Of a stretch of DNA of 64,000 nucleotides, positions 17,501-25,474 are shown piece after piece. Source of the DNA: Paucibacter sp. B2R-40 (GTDB lineage: Bacteria > Pseudomonadota > Gammaproteobacteria > Burkholderiales > Burkholderiaceae_C); assembly GCF_025717555.1 (NCBI RefSeq), contig NZ_JAJIRP010000005.1, positions 186,001-250,000 on the forward strand. The letters run 5' to 3'. Every line of letters begins with the position of its first letter. Within the stretch, counting starts at the first letter, position 1. The position numbers and the translations under genes were made by a program. The notes under the pieces were generated by a model. That model was not told the origin of the DNA and did not search any database. It worked only from the letters and a program-made list of their open reading frames with translations.

Positions 17501-20500
17501 CATCACGTTGCCGCGGTCCTTGCTGGCCACGACGCTCTCGCCAGCGGTCAGCAACAGCTTGCCTTGCGCTGTTTCGACCGGTGTGGGCGCCAGCAGACCC
17601 GTGCTATTGCCCAGCACCAGACCGGCGGCTTGCACGCGGCCAGCTCCGGCATTGGGATCGCCTAACACTTGCAGCAGCGGTGTATCCAGGCTCAGCTGAC
17701 CCAGGCTGGCCGAACCCAGGCTGGCGCCGGCCAACAAGTCGATGCTGGAATAGCTGCGCAGCATGAGTTGATCGGCTCGGCTGACCTTGGTCAACAGAGC
17801 GCCGTCCAACAGCAGGCTGTCGCTGACCACGGCGGCAGTGCCGCCAATCTGGATGCGCGGTGCGCCAATGCCGATGTGGGATGCAGCCAGGTTCACGCCG
17901 CTGCCGAAGCTGCTGGAGAAGGTGGCATCGAGCAGCAGGCTGCCAGAGCTCGCAGTTAAGCTCACGCCATCGGCGATGCTGAGGCTACCGATCTCGCGCT
18001 TGGCCTCGCTGCGCGTCATGCCAGTGGAGGCATTGCCGCTCAGCAAAATGGCCGCACCGTCACCAGCGACGCGCCAATCCTGGCCTGCGGATGAATTAGA
18101 AGAAGTTGCGCCCTCGGGTACGAAAGCGCTGATGGTGGCGCCCTGGCCCAAGCTCAAACTGTCCTTGGCCAGCAAGAGCAGCGACTGCGTGCGCAGCGGC
18201 TGGGTGGCGTCGCTCGAAATATTGACCGTGCTGCTGCGAACGTTCAGCTTGAGCGGCTCGCTCAAACTGGCCGGTGCGGCACCCAGTACCAGGCTTTGCA
18301 CGCCCAGGTCGGACAGTTGTGCCGGGCTCAGCCACAGCATATCAACGTCCTGCGCCGACGGCGTGCCGCCGACCTGGATACGATCGGCAGCAAAAAACGC
18401 CGCCCCGCCGCTGCCTTGCAAGCCTGCCTTGTTCTTGGCCGCGTCAAAGCGCATCGCCCCTTGCAAGTCAACCCGCTGAGCGGTCACCACCAGGCTGCCG
18501 GCGTCGCGGCTCAGCGCCGGTGTGACGCGGTCCTGCTTGGCCGCCAAGGCGCTGAAGAATGAGTCGGCCTCGGCCATGCGGATCTCGCTGGCCTTGCGCG
18601 CCTGCGCGGGGGTCAGGACTTGCCAGGTGCTGCTTTGAGCGTCCAGCACTTGCGTGCCGGCTACACCTAACTTCGCACCCACCAGCACCGTGCCGTCATC
18701 ACGCTTGAGCGCCGTGCCCAGCGCCAGCGGCGTACCCGCTGCTGCAGGGCGCAGCAAGAACGCACCGTCCAGCAAGGCATAACGAGCCGGCAAGAGGGTG
18801 TAAGTCCCGGCAGGAACCGGGCCGCCGGTGCCGATCGTGATCTGGCGTCCAGAACTTGGCGCTGTGGATGCTTCTGTCAGTTTGACGTCGGCGTGGCCGC
18901 CGCTGGCGACGGCCGGCACGATGGCAAAAGCGCCGTCACTGCCGCTGAACACGTCGGTAGAGCCTCCGGGGCCGGGCACAAACTGCCAGGCCTGCAAGCT
19001 GCCGCCGCCGCTCAAATCAAGCTTGGCGCCGGCGTCAACCCGAACCTTGCCTTGAGCCGAGCTCAACACCAGCGACTTGGCCGGCGCGGCGCTGGCCGTC
19101 AGCACGGCCGACTCGGCACCTGGTGCAAACCATTTCTCACCCGACCAATTGCCGAACAGCAAGTCTTGGCCGGCGGCGCTGACGCTGGTCTCACTGCCGC
19201 TGAGCAAACCAACGCTCTTGGCGCCCTGCAACTCGATGCGGCCGGCGGGCGCGCGCAAGCGCCCGCCCTGCACAATCATGTCAGCCTGTGCCAGCAGCGA
19301 GCCGCCTGCGCTCCAGGGAGCGGCAGGCGTGGTTGTGCCTTGCAGGCCAAATTCAATGCTGTGGCCGCTGGCAGACAACTGGAATTGGGTATCTGTAGCG
19401 GGGAAGATTTGCGCTGCGTTCAGGCGCACATCGGCCAAGGTCGTCAAGCTGCCGAACAGCAGACCTTGTTTGTAGCTATGGCTCTGCAGCAGCAGATCAC
19501 CGCCGCTGAGCAGGCTCAAATTGCCCAGACCTTGGGTGACCAGTTCGCCGTCCAAAAGCAGGCGCTCGCTGGCCTGCAATGTCAGCTTGGACGCGCCTGT
19601 GCTGGCTTGCGGCAGCGGTCGCTTACCTGCAGTGGCTTCCACGATCGCCTGGGTATTGGCCCAAACCAGATCGGCGGCAGACAAACTGGCCGCAGTGTCG
19701 CCAGACATGGCCACCACCGGCGCATCCAAACTGATGGCGCGCGCCAGATTAAGGCTAACGCCGCCATCGACGGCGATACGTTCACGCGCGCTCAGGCTCA
19801 GTTCGTCCGCCCCCGACGCTTGCAAGGCGGCGGCCGATAGAAGCGCCCTGCCCTTCAATTCGGTCGCTCCCTTCAACTGCTCGGGGCTGAGATTGGCAGA
19901 GATTTGGGTCTGTTGCTGGCCCACGCGCAACTCGCGCAGCGGCGGCAACTGATCGGTGTTGCCGGTGAGCGTGCCGAGCTCAAGCCGCACAGACACTTTG
20001 CCGCCGGCCTGATCTTTGGCGCCGGCAAAAGCGCGCAAGTCCCCTTCCAGCAACAAGTCCTGATTGGCACGCACCGTCAGGCTGCCGGCGCCACTGGCGA
20101 CGGTTTGCCGCGTTAGCTGCTCGCTGCCCGCCACGCGTTGCTTGAGGTCCAGTTCTCCCACCGCCCCGCTGATATCGATCTTTCCGCCGCTCTGCCAGAC
20201 AAGGCTTGAGGCCAAGCTGCCTGCGACCTCCAAATTAACGCTGCCGCCGGGCAAAACTCGACCCTGCAAGAGCCCGTCGTTGCTGGGCTGCATTTGCCGC
20301 TGGCCGGCCACATCGATGCGGCTATTGCCACCCAACCACAAATAGCGGGGGGTGTTGACGTCCTGGACATTGGTGTTGCGGCTCAGGCGCAGATTGACTT
20401 GGCCGCCGGTGGCCGTCAGGCTGCCGTCCACCATCAGGCTCGTGCCTGCAGCCAAATTCAGCTTGGCCGTCGGGGCCAGCGAGATGGCGCTGCCAGTGGC

Positions 20501-23500
20501 CATATTCAGCTGCCCTTCCGGACGGGCGACGCCGAGTCCACTGGAGGCCAAACTGATGTTGACAGGTTTGGCGAAGCCGGTGGTCTGCGAGCCGGCCTGC
20601 ATCAGCGCTTGCACCTTGGTGCTGTCCGCCGTGCTGGCCGCCACGCGGGCCGCGGGGGAGGCCTGCCAAAGTTGCAATTGCGGCTTAAGTTGAAAGCCGC
20701 CTGCGATGGTCAGGAAGCTGCGGCCATCCAACGTGTAATTTTGAAACCCGCCCTGGCTGAAGAACTCGCTGCCAAGCTGCAGATTTGCGTCCGGCTTGCT
20801 GCCAACACCGTCCGTCAGCTGAACCGAGGCGGCAACCAGGCTCAAGCTGCCGCCCTGCGTCATCGAATATCCGCGCAGCGCAGCATTGCTCAAATCCAGC
20901 CCGCGCGCAGCCGCGTCTTCGGTAAAGCTGGCCACACCGCTGCTCAGCACAATGGCACCGGCCGCCGCGCCGCAAATGCGATCGGCGGCGCAATCGCCCA
21001 ATTTGAGCGTGCCCGTCATCAAGGCCCCGCCGGACACGTCCAGCACCGCGCCTTGGCCCAGCTTGACCGAGCCACCAGACTGCAGCGTCAGGCTGCCACC
21101 GGCCAGTCCTTGTAGCGGCGCCTGCGAATCCTGCGCAGCATTGACCCACAGCCCCGACACATCGAGCTTGATCGTCGGCGCCACCTCAACCGCTCCGCTC
21201 AGGCTGCGCAGCGTCAGCGCCCCTGCCGGCGCACGCACATTGGCAGCCGCCCTGACCAAGCCTTGCTCCGACAGCAAACTCAGCTTGGCCCCACTGGCCA
21301 GCGTCAAGTCCTCACTCAAACCGACGTCTTGCTGTGCCGCCACCACCACATCGCCAAAGCCAGATGCCATCAGACGCGAGGCCGACAACCCTGACTGCGC
21401 GCTCAGCGGCGCTTGCAAATCGACGCGCAGATCAGCCCATTGCGACTCGCTCAGCCGAGCGGCGCTGGCGCCCAGCGCAAAGCGCTCAAGAATCGCGCCG
21501 TCATAGCTGCCGTCACCAAAATCACTGACATGCTTGAGCGCACCCAGGCGCAATTGCCCGGCCGCTGCCAGCGCATCCAGGCCGGCAGCCTGCCGGCGCC
21601 CAAGCACCGTGCCGCCCACCAAGCCACCGTCCAGCGTGACGCGTGGGGCGATGATGGTCAGGTTGCCGCCCGCACGGCCTTCCACATAGCCGGCCTCCAG
21701 TTGAGCCGACGACACGCTGTCAAAAGCCACCACCGCGCCCCAGCGGTCGTACTTCGCCTTGTTGACGCCGGCATTGCTGATGCCCGTGTAGAGCAGATCC
21801 TTGGGCGCATTGTTCAGCGTGTAGGCCTGGCCATTGCTGCCGAACAGCTGCGTCGGCCGGACCTCGGCTCCGACAAAGTTGACCTGCCCACCGGCCACCG
21901 ATAGCGTCGACGTGGCATGGCTATAAACACCCTCGCCGGCCAGCAAACGCAGGCTGCCGCCGCTCGCCAGGCGCTCACTGGCGCCGCGCTGCACGCCCTT
22001 GCGGTAGCTTTCCAGATCGCCCAGGATGGGCGAGCTTTGGCGGATATCCAGCGTCACCTTGTTGCGGTAAAGCAGGCCTTCTTTTTGCAGCGGCGCATCT
22101 TTCAAATCATTGCTGCCCAGCAGCTCGGTGGTGACGAAGTTGCGCGCCACGCTGAGCTCGGTATCGCGGGTGCCCGAGACGTCGATACGGGCTGCAGCAT
22201 CGATCACGATGCGGCCGCTTTGGTCGCTCATGTTCAGGCGCTGTGAGTCCACCAGCCCGGCCACATAGTTGGGCGTCTTCAGCGCCTGCAGTTGCGCCAA
22301 CGCGCCGGGTGCAACGATCTCGGCAGCCTGGCCGATGCTGATATTGGCGCCGGCCAGATCCAGGCGCGAGCGCACAAAGGTCGCGTTGTCGTCCGCCAGC
22401 AGGGGCTTGCCGTCGGCACCCTGGCCGTCCGCCAAGATCTCGGTACGGCTGCCTGCACCTATCAGCAATTTGCCGCTGGTAGACGCGCGTTTATAGCGCG
22501 GGTCCCCGGTGCTGATGCCGTCAGCCGCCGCGTCCAGCGCGTCGCCCTGGGCCAGCAGCATGATAGAGCCGTTCTGGCTGACGCTGGTGCTGGCGCTGAT
22601 GCGGCCGGACTGATTGACCGCCAGGCCGACCAGGGTGGTGTTGCCGCGCGGTGTGTTGATCACGCCGCCAGCTTTGTTGATCGCCTCACCCGCGCCGGTG
22701 GCCATGCCGGCCTTGCCCACCTCGACCAGCAAGCCACGCAAGGCCGGCACATTGGTATTCACCTCTGAGGCATAAATCGCCTCATCCTTGGGCTGCTTGT
22801 AGTACACCTCGGCGCCACCGGCCAAGACCACCTGGCCGCCTGGCGCCGTCAGCTTGCCTTCGTTGATGACCTGCTTGGCGAACAAGAAGATGCGCCCACC
22901 TTCAGCCGTCTTCAGCTCCGCGCCCGGTTCCACATGAACAAAGCTGGAATTGGCGACATAGGGAGCGCCGTCTGCGCTGTCATAGCGGAATGCCGCCGAG
23001 CCGCCGGTGATATTGCCGACAAAGCCGTTCAGATAATCTGCGTTCTTCGGGCTCAGCGTGGTGGCCAGCAAACTGCCCACATCCACGCTGGACTTGGCGC
23101 CGAACAAGATGCCATTCGGGTTGTAGATCAGCAATTCGCCGCCATTGGTGGCTTTGAGCTTGCCAAAGATCTGGCTCGGCGCCGTGCCGCCGACGCGGTT
23201 CAAGGCGCTGGCGCCCGGCTGCGCCATGTCGAAAGTGACAGAACTGGTTTCGCCGATATTGAAACTCTGCCACTTATAGATCGCGCGCTGGCTGCTTTGC
23301 TCGATGCGCATATCGCGCCCACCGAGATTGTTGTTGACGCCGACAGGAAGCCCGGCTTGGCCCTGCCCGCTGACGCGCCACCCGGCCAACGAGTTGACCG
23401 GCACCGGCAGCGCCGTTGGCAGTGGTTTAGCCTGTGCCAAGGCCTGCAGCGGCAGCGCTGTCGACAGCGCCGCTACCAGCGGATGCAGCATCCACCGGCC

Positions 23501-23569
23501 CCATGCGCGACTGCGCGCCGAAGCCGGTGCGGACTTGTGGTTCGGTGTCGTGATGCGTGTGGAGGCCAT
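11573..23569 (-). CDS. Giant filamentous-haemagglutinin-like TpsA exoprotein
   Basis: A 3998-residue secreted protein. Residues 1-47 form an extended signal peptide (ends LQALAQA). Residues ~60-310 are a two-partner secretion (TPS) domain: GRDMRIEQSSQRAIYKWQSF, then the hallmark NPNGI at 150-154 and FLFAKQVINEGKLTAPGGQVVLAGG. The body is thousands of residues of short Gly/Ala/Ser/Leu/Val beta-helix repeats (for example GNLSLLSGGDLLLQS, AGGSLTLQSGGSVKLGQGAVLDVSGG). A Pro/Thr-rich stalk occupies about residues 2409-2738, with a shorter one at about 2982-3042. A C-terminal region of the FHA-family (DUF3739-like) type ends in the very basic KKRRRSRRNLLLEFLGFGNS. Its transporter tpsB lies directly upstream (86 nt gap). 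Expected role: cell-surface adhesin or filament. Confidence 0.93.
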   Translation of the reverse strand: MASTRITTPNHKSAPASARSRAWGRWMLHPLVAALSTALPLQALAQAKPLPTALPVPVNSLAGWRVSGQGQAGLPVGVNNNLGGRDMRIEQSSQRAIYKWQSFNIGETSSVTFDMAQPGASALNRVGGTAPSQIFGKLKATNGGELLIYNPNGILFGAKSSVDVGSLLATTLSPKNADYLNGFVGNITGGSAAFRYDSADGAPYVANSSFVHVEPGAELKTAEGGRIFLFAKQVINEGKLTAPGGQVVLAGGAEVYYKQPKDEAIYASEVNTNVPALRGLLVEVGKAGMATGAGEAINKAGGVINTPRGNTTLVGLAVNQSGRISASTSVSQNGSIMLLAQGDALDAAADGISTGDPRYKRASTSGKLLIGAGSRTEILADGQGADGKPLLADDNATFVRSRLDLAGANISIGQAAEIVAPGALAQLQALKTPNYVAGLVDSQRLNMSDQSGRIVIDAAARIDVSGTRDTELSVARNFVTTELLGSNDLKDAPLQKEGLLYRNKVTLDIRQSSPILGDLESYRKGVQRGASERLASGGSLRLLAGEGVYSHATSTLSVAGGQVNFVGAEVRPTQLFGSNGQAYTLNNAPKDLLYTGISNAGVNKAKYDRWGAVVAFDSVSSAQLEAGYVEGRAGGNLTIIAPRVTLDGGLVGGTVLGRRQAAGLDALAAAGQLRLGALKHVSDFGDGSYDGAILERFALGASAARLSESQWADLRVDLQAPLSAQSGLSASRLMASGFGDVVVAAQQDVGLSEDLTLASGAKLSLLSEQGLVRAAANVRAPAGALTLRSLSGAVEVAPTIKLDVSGLWVNAAQDSQAPLQGLAGGSLTLQSGGSVKLGQGAVLDVSGGALMTGTLKLGDCAADRICGAAAGAIVLSSGVASFTEDAAARGLDLSNAALRGYSMTQGGSLSLVAASVQLTDGVGSKPDANLQLGSEFFSQGGFQNYTLDGRSFLTIAGGFQLKPQLQLWQASPAARVAASTADSTKVQALMQAGSQTTGFAKPVNISLASSGLGVARPEGQLNMATGSAISLAPTAKLNLAAGTSLMVDGSLTATGGQVNLRLSRNTNVQDVNTPRYLWLGGNSRIDVAGQRQMQPSNDGLLQGRVLPGGSVNLEVAGSLASSLVWQSGGKIDISGAVGELDLKQRVAGSEQLTRQTVASGAGSLTVRANQDLLLEGDLRAFAGAKDQAGGKVSVRLELGTLTGNTDQLPPLRELRVGQQQTQISANLSPEQLKGATELKGRALLSAAALQASGADELSLSARERIAVDGGVSLNLARAISLDAPVVAMSGDTAASLSAADLVWANTQAIVEATAGKRPLPQASTGASKLTLQASERLLLDGELVTQGLGNLSLLSGGDLLLQSHSYKQGLLFGSLTTLADVRLNAAQIFPATDTQFQLSASGHSIEFGLQGTTTPAAPWSAGGSLLAQADMIVQGGRLRAPAGRIELQGAKSVGLLSGSETSVSAAGQDLLFGNWSGEKWFAPGAESAVLTASAAPAKSLVLSSAQGKVRVDAGAKLDLSGGGSLQAWQFVPGPGGSTDVFSGSDGAFAIVPAVASGGHADVKLTEASTAPSSGRQITIGTGGPVPAGTYTLLPARYALLDGAFLLRPAAAGTPLALGTALKRDDGTVLVGAKLGVAGTQVLDAQSSTWQVLTPAQARKASEIRMAEADSFFSALAAKQDRVTPALSRDAGSLVVTAQRVDLQGAMRFDAAKNKAGLQGSGGAAFFAADRIQVGGTPSAQDVDMLWLSPAQLSDLGVQSLVLGAAPASLSEPLKLNVRSSTVNISSDATQPLRTQSLLLLAKDSLSLGQGATISAFVPEGATSSNSSAGQDWRVAGDGAAILLSGNASTGMTRSEAKREIGSLSIADGVSLTASSGSLLLDATFSSSFGSGVNLAASHIGIGAPRIQIGGTAAVVSDSLLLDGALLTKVSRADQLMLRSYSSIDLLAGASLGSASLGQLSLDTPLLQVLGDPNAGAGRVQAAGLVLGNSTGLLAPTPVETAQGKLLLTAGESVVASKDRGNVMLAAGEQRWHVAQAEVSAERALLLSGKSRLNVDGDLLVRTPVLKASALADADWQVRGAASLLAHPAQPSVSLSAADAVVASRLAIKAASLGLNTLIDLPAGQLSLQATGQDADVVFDSSARVNVAGRSVAIGTAPNAPVAQVAAGSLTARSEHGDIEMRAGALFDLSGSGRAFGAEGGDAGRLELSASEGGLTLRGELSAAAGSAERGGSLSLDSSVALDLADLSQALKQAGNYAFAESIAVRNRVGAQILPTAASFSAQRIALTTDGGALTVAGSLSNASAAEAGYIALNARDDITVLAGAKLSAKGGEGGTVSLNSQQGWLNLQAGASIDVSNAAGQTGSGELLLRAARQGQDVRVSAIQSSLTGVSRVDVEAFKVYDGVKQLYDGVAPTAAPTLAPTLVPTAGPTKAPTAGPTLAPTSGPTKEPTTPPTVPSDGNGATTGNEKPPVSPTPAPGLSAQPSDAGVPGSGDQPSSGTPGTTKDTKPPPAPTGPTVAPTASPTAAPTVAPTTAPTVAPTAAPTVAPTASPTVTPTVAPTVAPTVQPTAAPTTSPTVAPTVSPTVAPTIAPTVAPTAAPSSPSAGNGGTTGTVKPPAPPTGPSTLPTLAPTSAPTDPSAGNGGTTGNVKPPAPPTQPSVAPTGGPTVAPTATPTVAPTSTPTVGPTVAPTVVPTVTPTVSPTVAPTIAPTVAPTVAPTLSPTVAPTVQPTVQPTTPPADPAMLALSQVVADNRAFMGTDAGSAETIAARISNGNTDLKRILLVRPGVEIRAAEDLKLQDNWAMPVLSKAQIQQAPHAGEAAITLRAAGDLLLQADLSTGLRPSPIEGQGLIGTSERAGSIRLVAGADLSSADPMAIQALDSQAQAKGSLLIGQTSGAAVKLRSTVGRISLAAARDIQLLNPGATVLSLGAPVGVLDVVVEPTDPTSPELPPSDAGAEGLAAAGSLLRAQAAANAVILAEGDATEPSTGNGNSTGNVKPPAPPTVPGQTAEPTTTPTPGPTQSPTVAPTPSPTTPPVVIDPLPVTTHQFILEGISQDLGSSGVSPFTQGGRGITLQAGRDIKGAAPVESQRYVSDWLWRARSSDVNRAWFARADKFQQGFATLGGGNIRAEAGRDVSQLRVAAASSGYAGLSADAAAAMKAAGATAINQQFGGGSVSVLAGRDVISGQFMAARQGLDLKAGGVVRSDTALSTNLDPGLQLIYQDGQVRVQTGGNATVASVRNFAYAYINPDNNLGRDLSLPALDFNASLFLQSAGGSINYLGADQVRATGVRGNEVSYVLPADLRILAPKGLVNMGTSLQWSAAADPGKARTVLAAEQDLDLGRFEVLALAAQPGQAAIAGSDMLSLALGLQEARTFIRDTNRLATLDQSNRVPVQLVSGGGDVRVDSVLVSARPLELTAGRDVRFAQSGQVSIQHHPAAEGMAQESSVIKAGRDLAFSSSNSTAGINIAGPGELLVLAGRDIDLGGGAGIVANGNLANSVLLPAQGSNVTVVAGLREDGADYRAATQQGFHVLGASGLAGKQGLAFKLLGGTEADFDRLSSPAQMDALRGLLGDARMDAALVSYVRGLPARPNVAEQRLRMANLLGKPVADAAVDAALKDVGSLVEPAWSNLSAAQALKFSVELSETQRAYAVNRILLAQLSALPASKRTALLQALGDPAQLKALASYVQINTGEALTIAPEQALARFEALPVERQMPWLNSVLMAELRSAGRAALQLEGDEKWSRYGSAYMAIDILLPQDRPKANIVMSSSQIKTMQKADITVINPGGGAVAGDLVAKSVKAGGKSATELGLVTVNGGDINTVVAGNFEVNSSRVFTLGKGNVLMWSSTGNIDAGRGAKTVSGAPAPVLRLDSEGRLVFDTSGSFSGSGIAVLSAGSDLDLHAPTGEINAGEAGIRSKGNAFLGAERLVNANDIKVDGARSGAAPEVVAAAPITLPASDAVTNAASGLNSAEKDDDEKKRRRSRRNLLLEFLGFGNS
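14445..14625 (-). repeat. Second Pro/Thr-rich segment of TpsA
   Basis: Coding repeat of P-T-x-x / x-P-T-x units (EPTTTPTPGPTQSPTVAPTP) preceded by another copy of the GNGNSTGNVKPPAPPT module also seen in the main stalk. It covers about residues 2982-3042 of the giant TpsA. Confidence 0.75.
15355..16345 (-). repeat. Tandem 12-nt (xPTV) repeat array encoding the TpsA stalk
   Basis: About 1 kb of degenerate 12-nt units, reading on the plus strand as variants of GGTGCGACGGTC, encodes dozens of APTV/SPTV/GPTV tetrapeptides. Three copies of a spacer module of the form GNGxTTGxxKPPxxPT interrupt it. It covers about residues 2409-2738 of the TpsA protein. It is a coding repeat, not a CRISPR: there are no unique spacers and the frame is kept throughout. 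Confidence 0.9.
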
Positions 23570-23654
23570 GGTGGGTGTCTTCTTTTTACTGCTGCTATCG
23601 ATGCGTTGAATTCAAGGTGCTGGCGGATCGGCGCTGGGCGCGGGGTTCAAGCGC

Positions 23655-25364
23655 CTAAAAGCGCAGGCCCGCCCGCACATGCACATGCTCTGAAGACGCC
23701 GCCGGGTTGCTCGGCAGCGGCTTGTGGCGCTGCGCCCAGTCAAAGCTCAGACTCAGGCCCGGCTGCACCGCCAGACGAAAGCCCAGCCCGGCGCCCAAGA
23801 GCGGCGTGCGCCCTTGCTGGCCCGGCTCGGGGTTGTACAAATTGACCTGCGCCGCGTCGGCAAAGCCATAGAACACAATCTCGCTGAAGGCCGGCATATT
23901 GACGCCTTCAAAAGCGCTCAAAAAGCCCGGCGCCAGATTGCGGCTGCGCAACTCCATCGACGCCAACAGACCCCGGTCACCAGCCACCGCGCCCTCGTCA
24001 TAACCGCGCACCGTATCGGCGCCGCCGACTGAGAACTGCTCGGCGCTGGTCAATGCCTGGTTGGCCAATTGGCCGCTTAGGCGCAGGCCCACTTCGGCCG
24101 GGCCCAAGCGCTGGGTAGCGCGCCAATCGGCGCGCAAGGTGGCGAAGCCGCCGTCGGCGCCGCGCCGCTTGCAGGCGAATTGATCGGCCTGGCCAAAGTT
24201 TCCGTCCAGCAACTGGCAGTCGTCACGAGTCTTCTGCAAGAGCGGGCGCAGGCCCAGCACCGCCGTCACGCTGAGCTGCTGCTGCAGCGTGTTGCCCCAC
24301 CAAGCGCCGTTGTAGCCGGCCTGAAAAGGCATGTATTGCAGCGGCGAGGCGATCACGCCGCCGCTGGTGCGCACGTCCTCGGTGAGGTTTTTATAGTCAA
24401 ATCCCAGGCTCAAGGAATGCACCGAATCGGCCAGGGGCCGATTCATGCCATAGCGAAAACCCAGCGTGGTGCCGCGGCCGAGCACGCGGGTGCCGCCCAG
24501 CGACTCGAGATCACTGCTGGAGTCAATTGCCGTGAAGTTGAGGCTGTCGCCATCGGCCAGCGGTGCGGTGTAGTTGAACACCAACACGCGCGACTCTCTA
24601 GGGCTGAGCGGCGCGCCCATCACGCTGAGCGACACCACATGGTCGCGCTGCAAGAAGTTGTCGTAATGCAGATTGACGGCCATGCGCACCGGGTCGGTGC
24701 CGACCGCCGCCGCATTGCTCATCTCGATGCTGCCGCCTATGGGCAGTTTGTCCTCAACTTTTAACTCGGCCTCGACCGTGCCGGGCGCGCGGCCGGGCTT
24801 CAGCACCGGCTGCACGCGCCGCTCGTCACCCCGGCTGACCGAGGCGATCTGCTGCTGCACGGTATTGAAGTTAGGCACCTGGCCGGGGGCCAGCTCGGTC
24901 ACCGCCGCGCGGATGCGGCCTTGGGCGTAGTACTGCGAGCCGGTCACGTAAAGCGCACCGACGCGGCCCTCCAGGACCGTCAGGCGGATCACGCCGCCGT
25001 CGACGCGCTGCTCGGGCACGTCCACAAACACGGTCAGGTAGCCCGCCGTTTGATAGGCTTTCTCCAGTGCCGCGCGAGCCGCTTCGACCTCGGCCATGCC
25101 CAGCTGCGGGCCCAAAAAGGGCAAAACGGCGGCCTCGATCTGCAACTCGCTCAGGCGGGTGTTGCCATCGATCTCGAATTCAAAGATGTCGAATTTGGGG
25201 GCCACGATGGCGGGCGCAGCGGCCTGCGCTGCCGGCTGCTGCGCCTGCACGGCTGCGCCGGCCATACACAGGCCAGCCGCGCACAGCAAGGCTGCAATTG
25301 CGCGCAGCTCAAAACAAAACCGCGCCCGGTAGGGGGCGCGGATCTTTTTTAATAAGACGTCCAT
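23655..25364 (-). CDS. TpsB outer-membrane transporter (ShlB/FhaC/HecB family)
   Basis: A 569-residue two-partner secretion transporter. The start at 25364 gives a signal peptide (MDVLLKKIRAPYRARFCFEL ... GAAVQA); the upstream in-frame ATG at 25409 falls inside a palindrome and adds an unlikely leader. After a short Pro/Ala stretch come a POTRA domain (KFDIFEFEIDGNTRLSELQI ... AYQTAGYLTVFVDVPEQ) and a second one (GALYVTGSQYYAQGRIRAAV). The 16-strand barrel follows, including the family motifs near GGADTVRGYDEGAVAGDRGL and a terminal VRAGLRF ending in Phe. It should export the adjacent giant TpsA across the outer membrane. An 18-bp dyad lies about 44 nt upstream of the start. Confidence 0.93.
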   Translation of the reverse strand: MDVLLKKIRAPYRARFCFELRAIAALLCAAGLCMAGAAVQAQQPAAQAAAPAIVAPKFDIFEFEIDGNTRLSELQIEAAVLPFLGPQLGMAEVEAARAALEKAYQTAGYLTVFVDVPEQRVDGGVIRLTVLEGRVGALYVTGSQYYAQGRIRAAVTELAPGQVPNFNTVQQQIASVSRGDERRVQPVLKPGRAPGTVEAELKVEDKLPIGGSIEMSNAAAVGTDPVRMAVNLHYDNFLQRDHVVSLSVMGAPLSPRESRVLVFNYTAPLADGDSLNFTAIDSSSDLESLGGTRVLGRGTTLGFRYGMNRPLADSVHSLSLGFDYKNLTEDVRTSGGVIASPLQYMPFQAGYNGAWWGNTLQQQLSVTAVLGLRPLLQKTRDDCQLLDGNFGQADQFACKRRGADGGFATLRADWRATQRLGPAEVGLRLSGQLANQALTSAEQFSVGGADTVRGYDEGAVAGDRGLLASMELRSRNLAPGFLSAFEGVNMPAFSEIVFYGFADAAQVNLYNPEPGQQGRTPLLGAGLGFRLAVQPGLSLSFDWAQRHKPLPSNPAASSEHVHVRAGLRF

Positions 25365-25404
25365 GAACGCAGTGTCACCAGGGCCGGTGAATCCGTTGTG
25401 AAAA

Positions 25405-25428
25405 GACATGAGCCGTTCGGCTCATGTC
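25405..25428. promoter_or_regulatory. Perfect dyad (18-bp core ATGAGCCGTTCGGCTCAT) upstream of tpsB
   Basis: Perfect 11-bp inverted repeat with a 2-nt centre. The core at 25408-25425 is identical to a second palindrome at 30551-30568. It lies 41 nt upstream of the tpsB start and 47 nt downstream of the PEP-CTERM gene stop. On the minus strand four T residues follow, so it could also act as a terminator of the upstream gene. A LuxR-type operator is the alternative. Confidence 0.6.
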
Positions 25429-25474
25429 GTACCCTCTTATCTTGAGGGTCAGTGGATGACAGTCGGCGCTGCGG

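Noticed and set aside
25405-25428. The ATGAGCCG dyads as ends of a small mobile element
   Set aside because: No transposase, no target-site duplication and no conserved sequence between or around the copies was seen; an operator or terminator explains them better.
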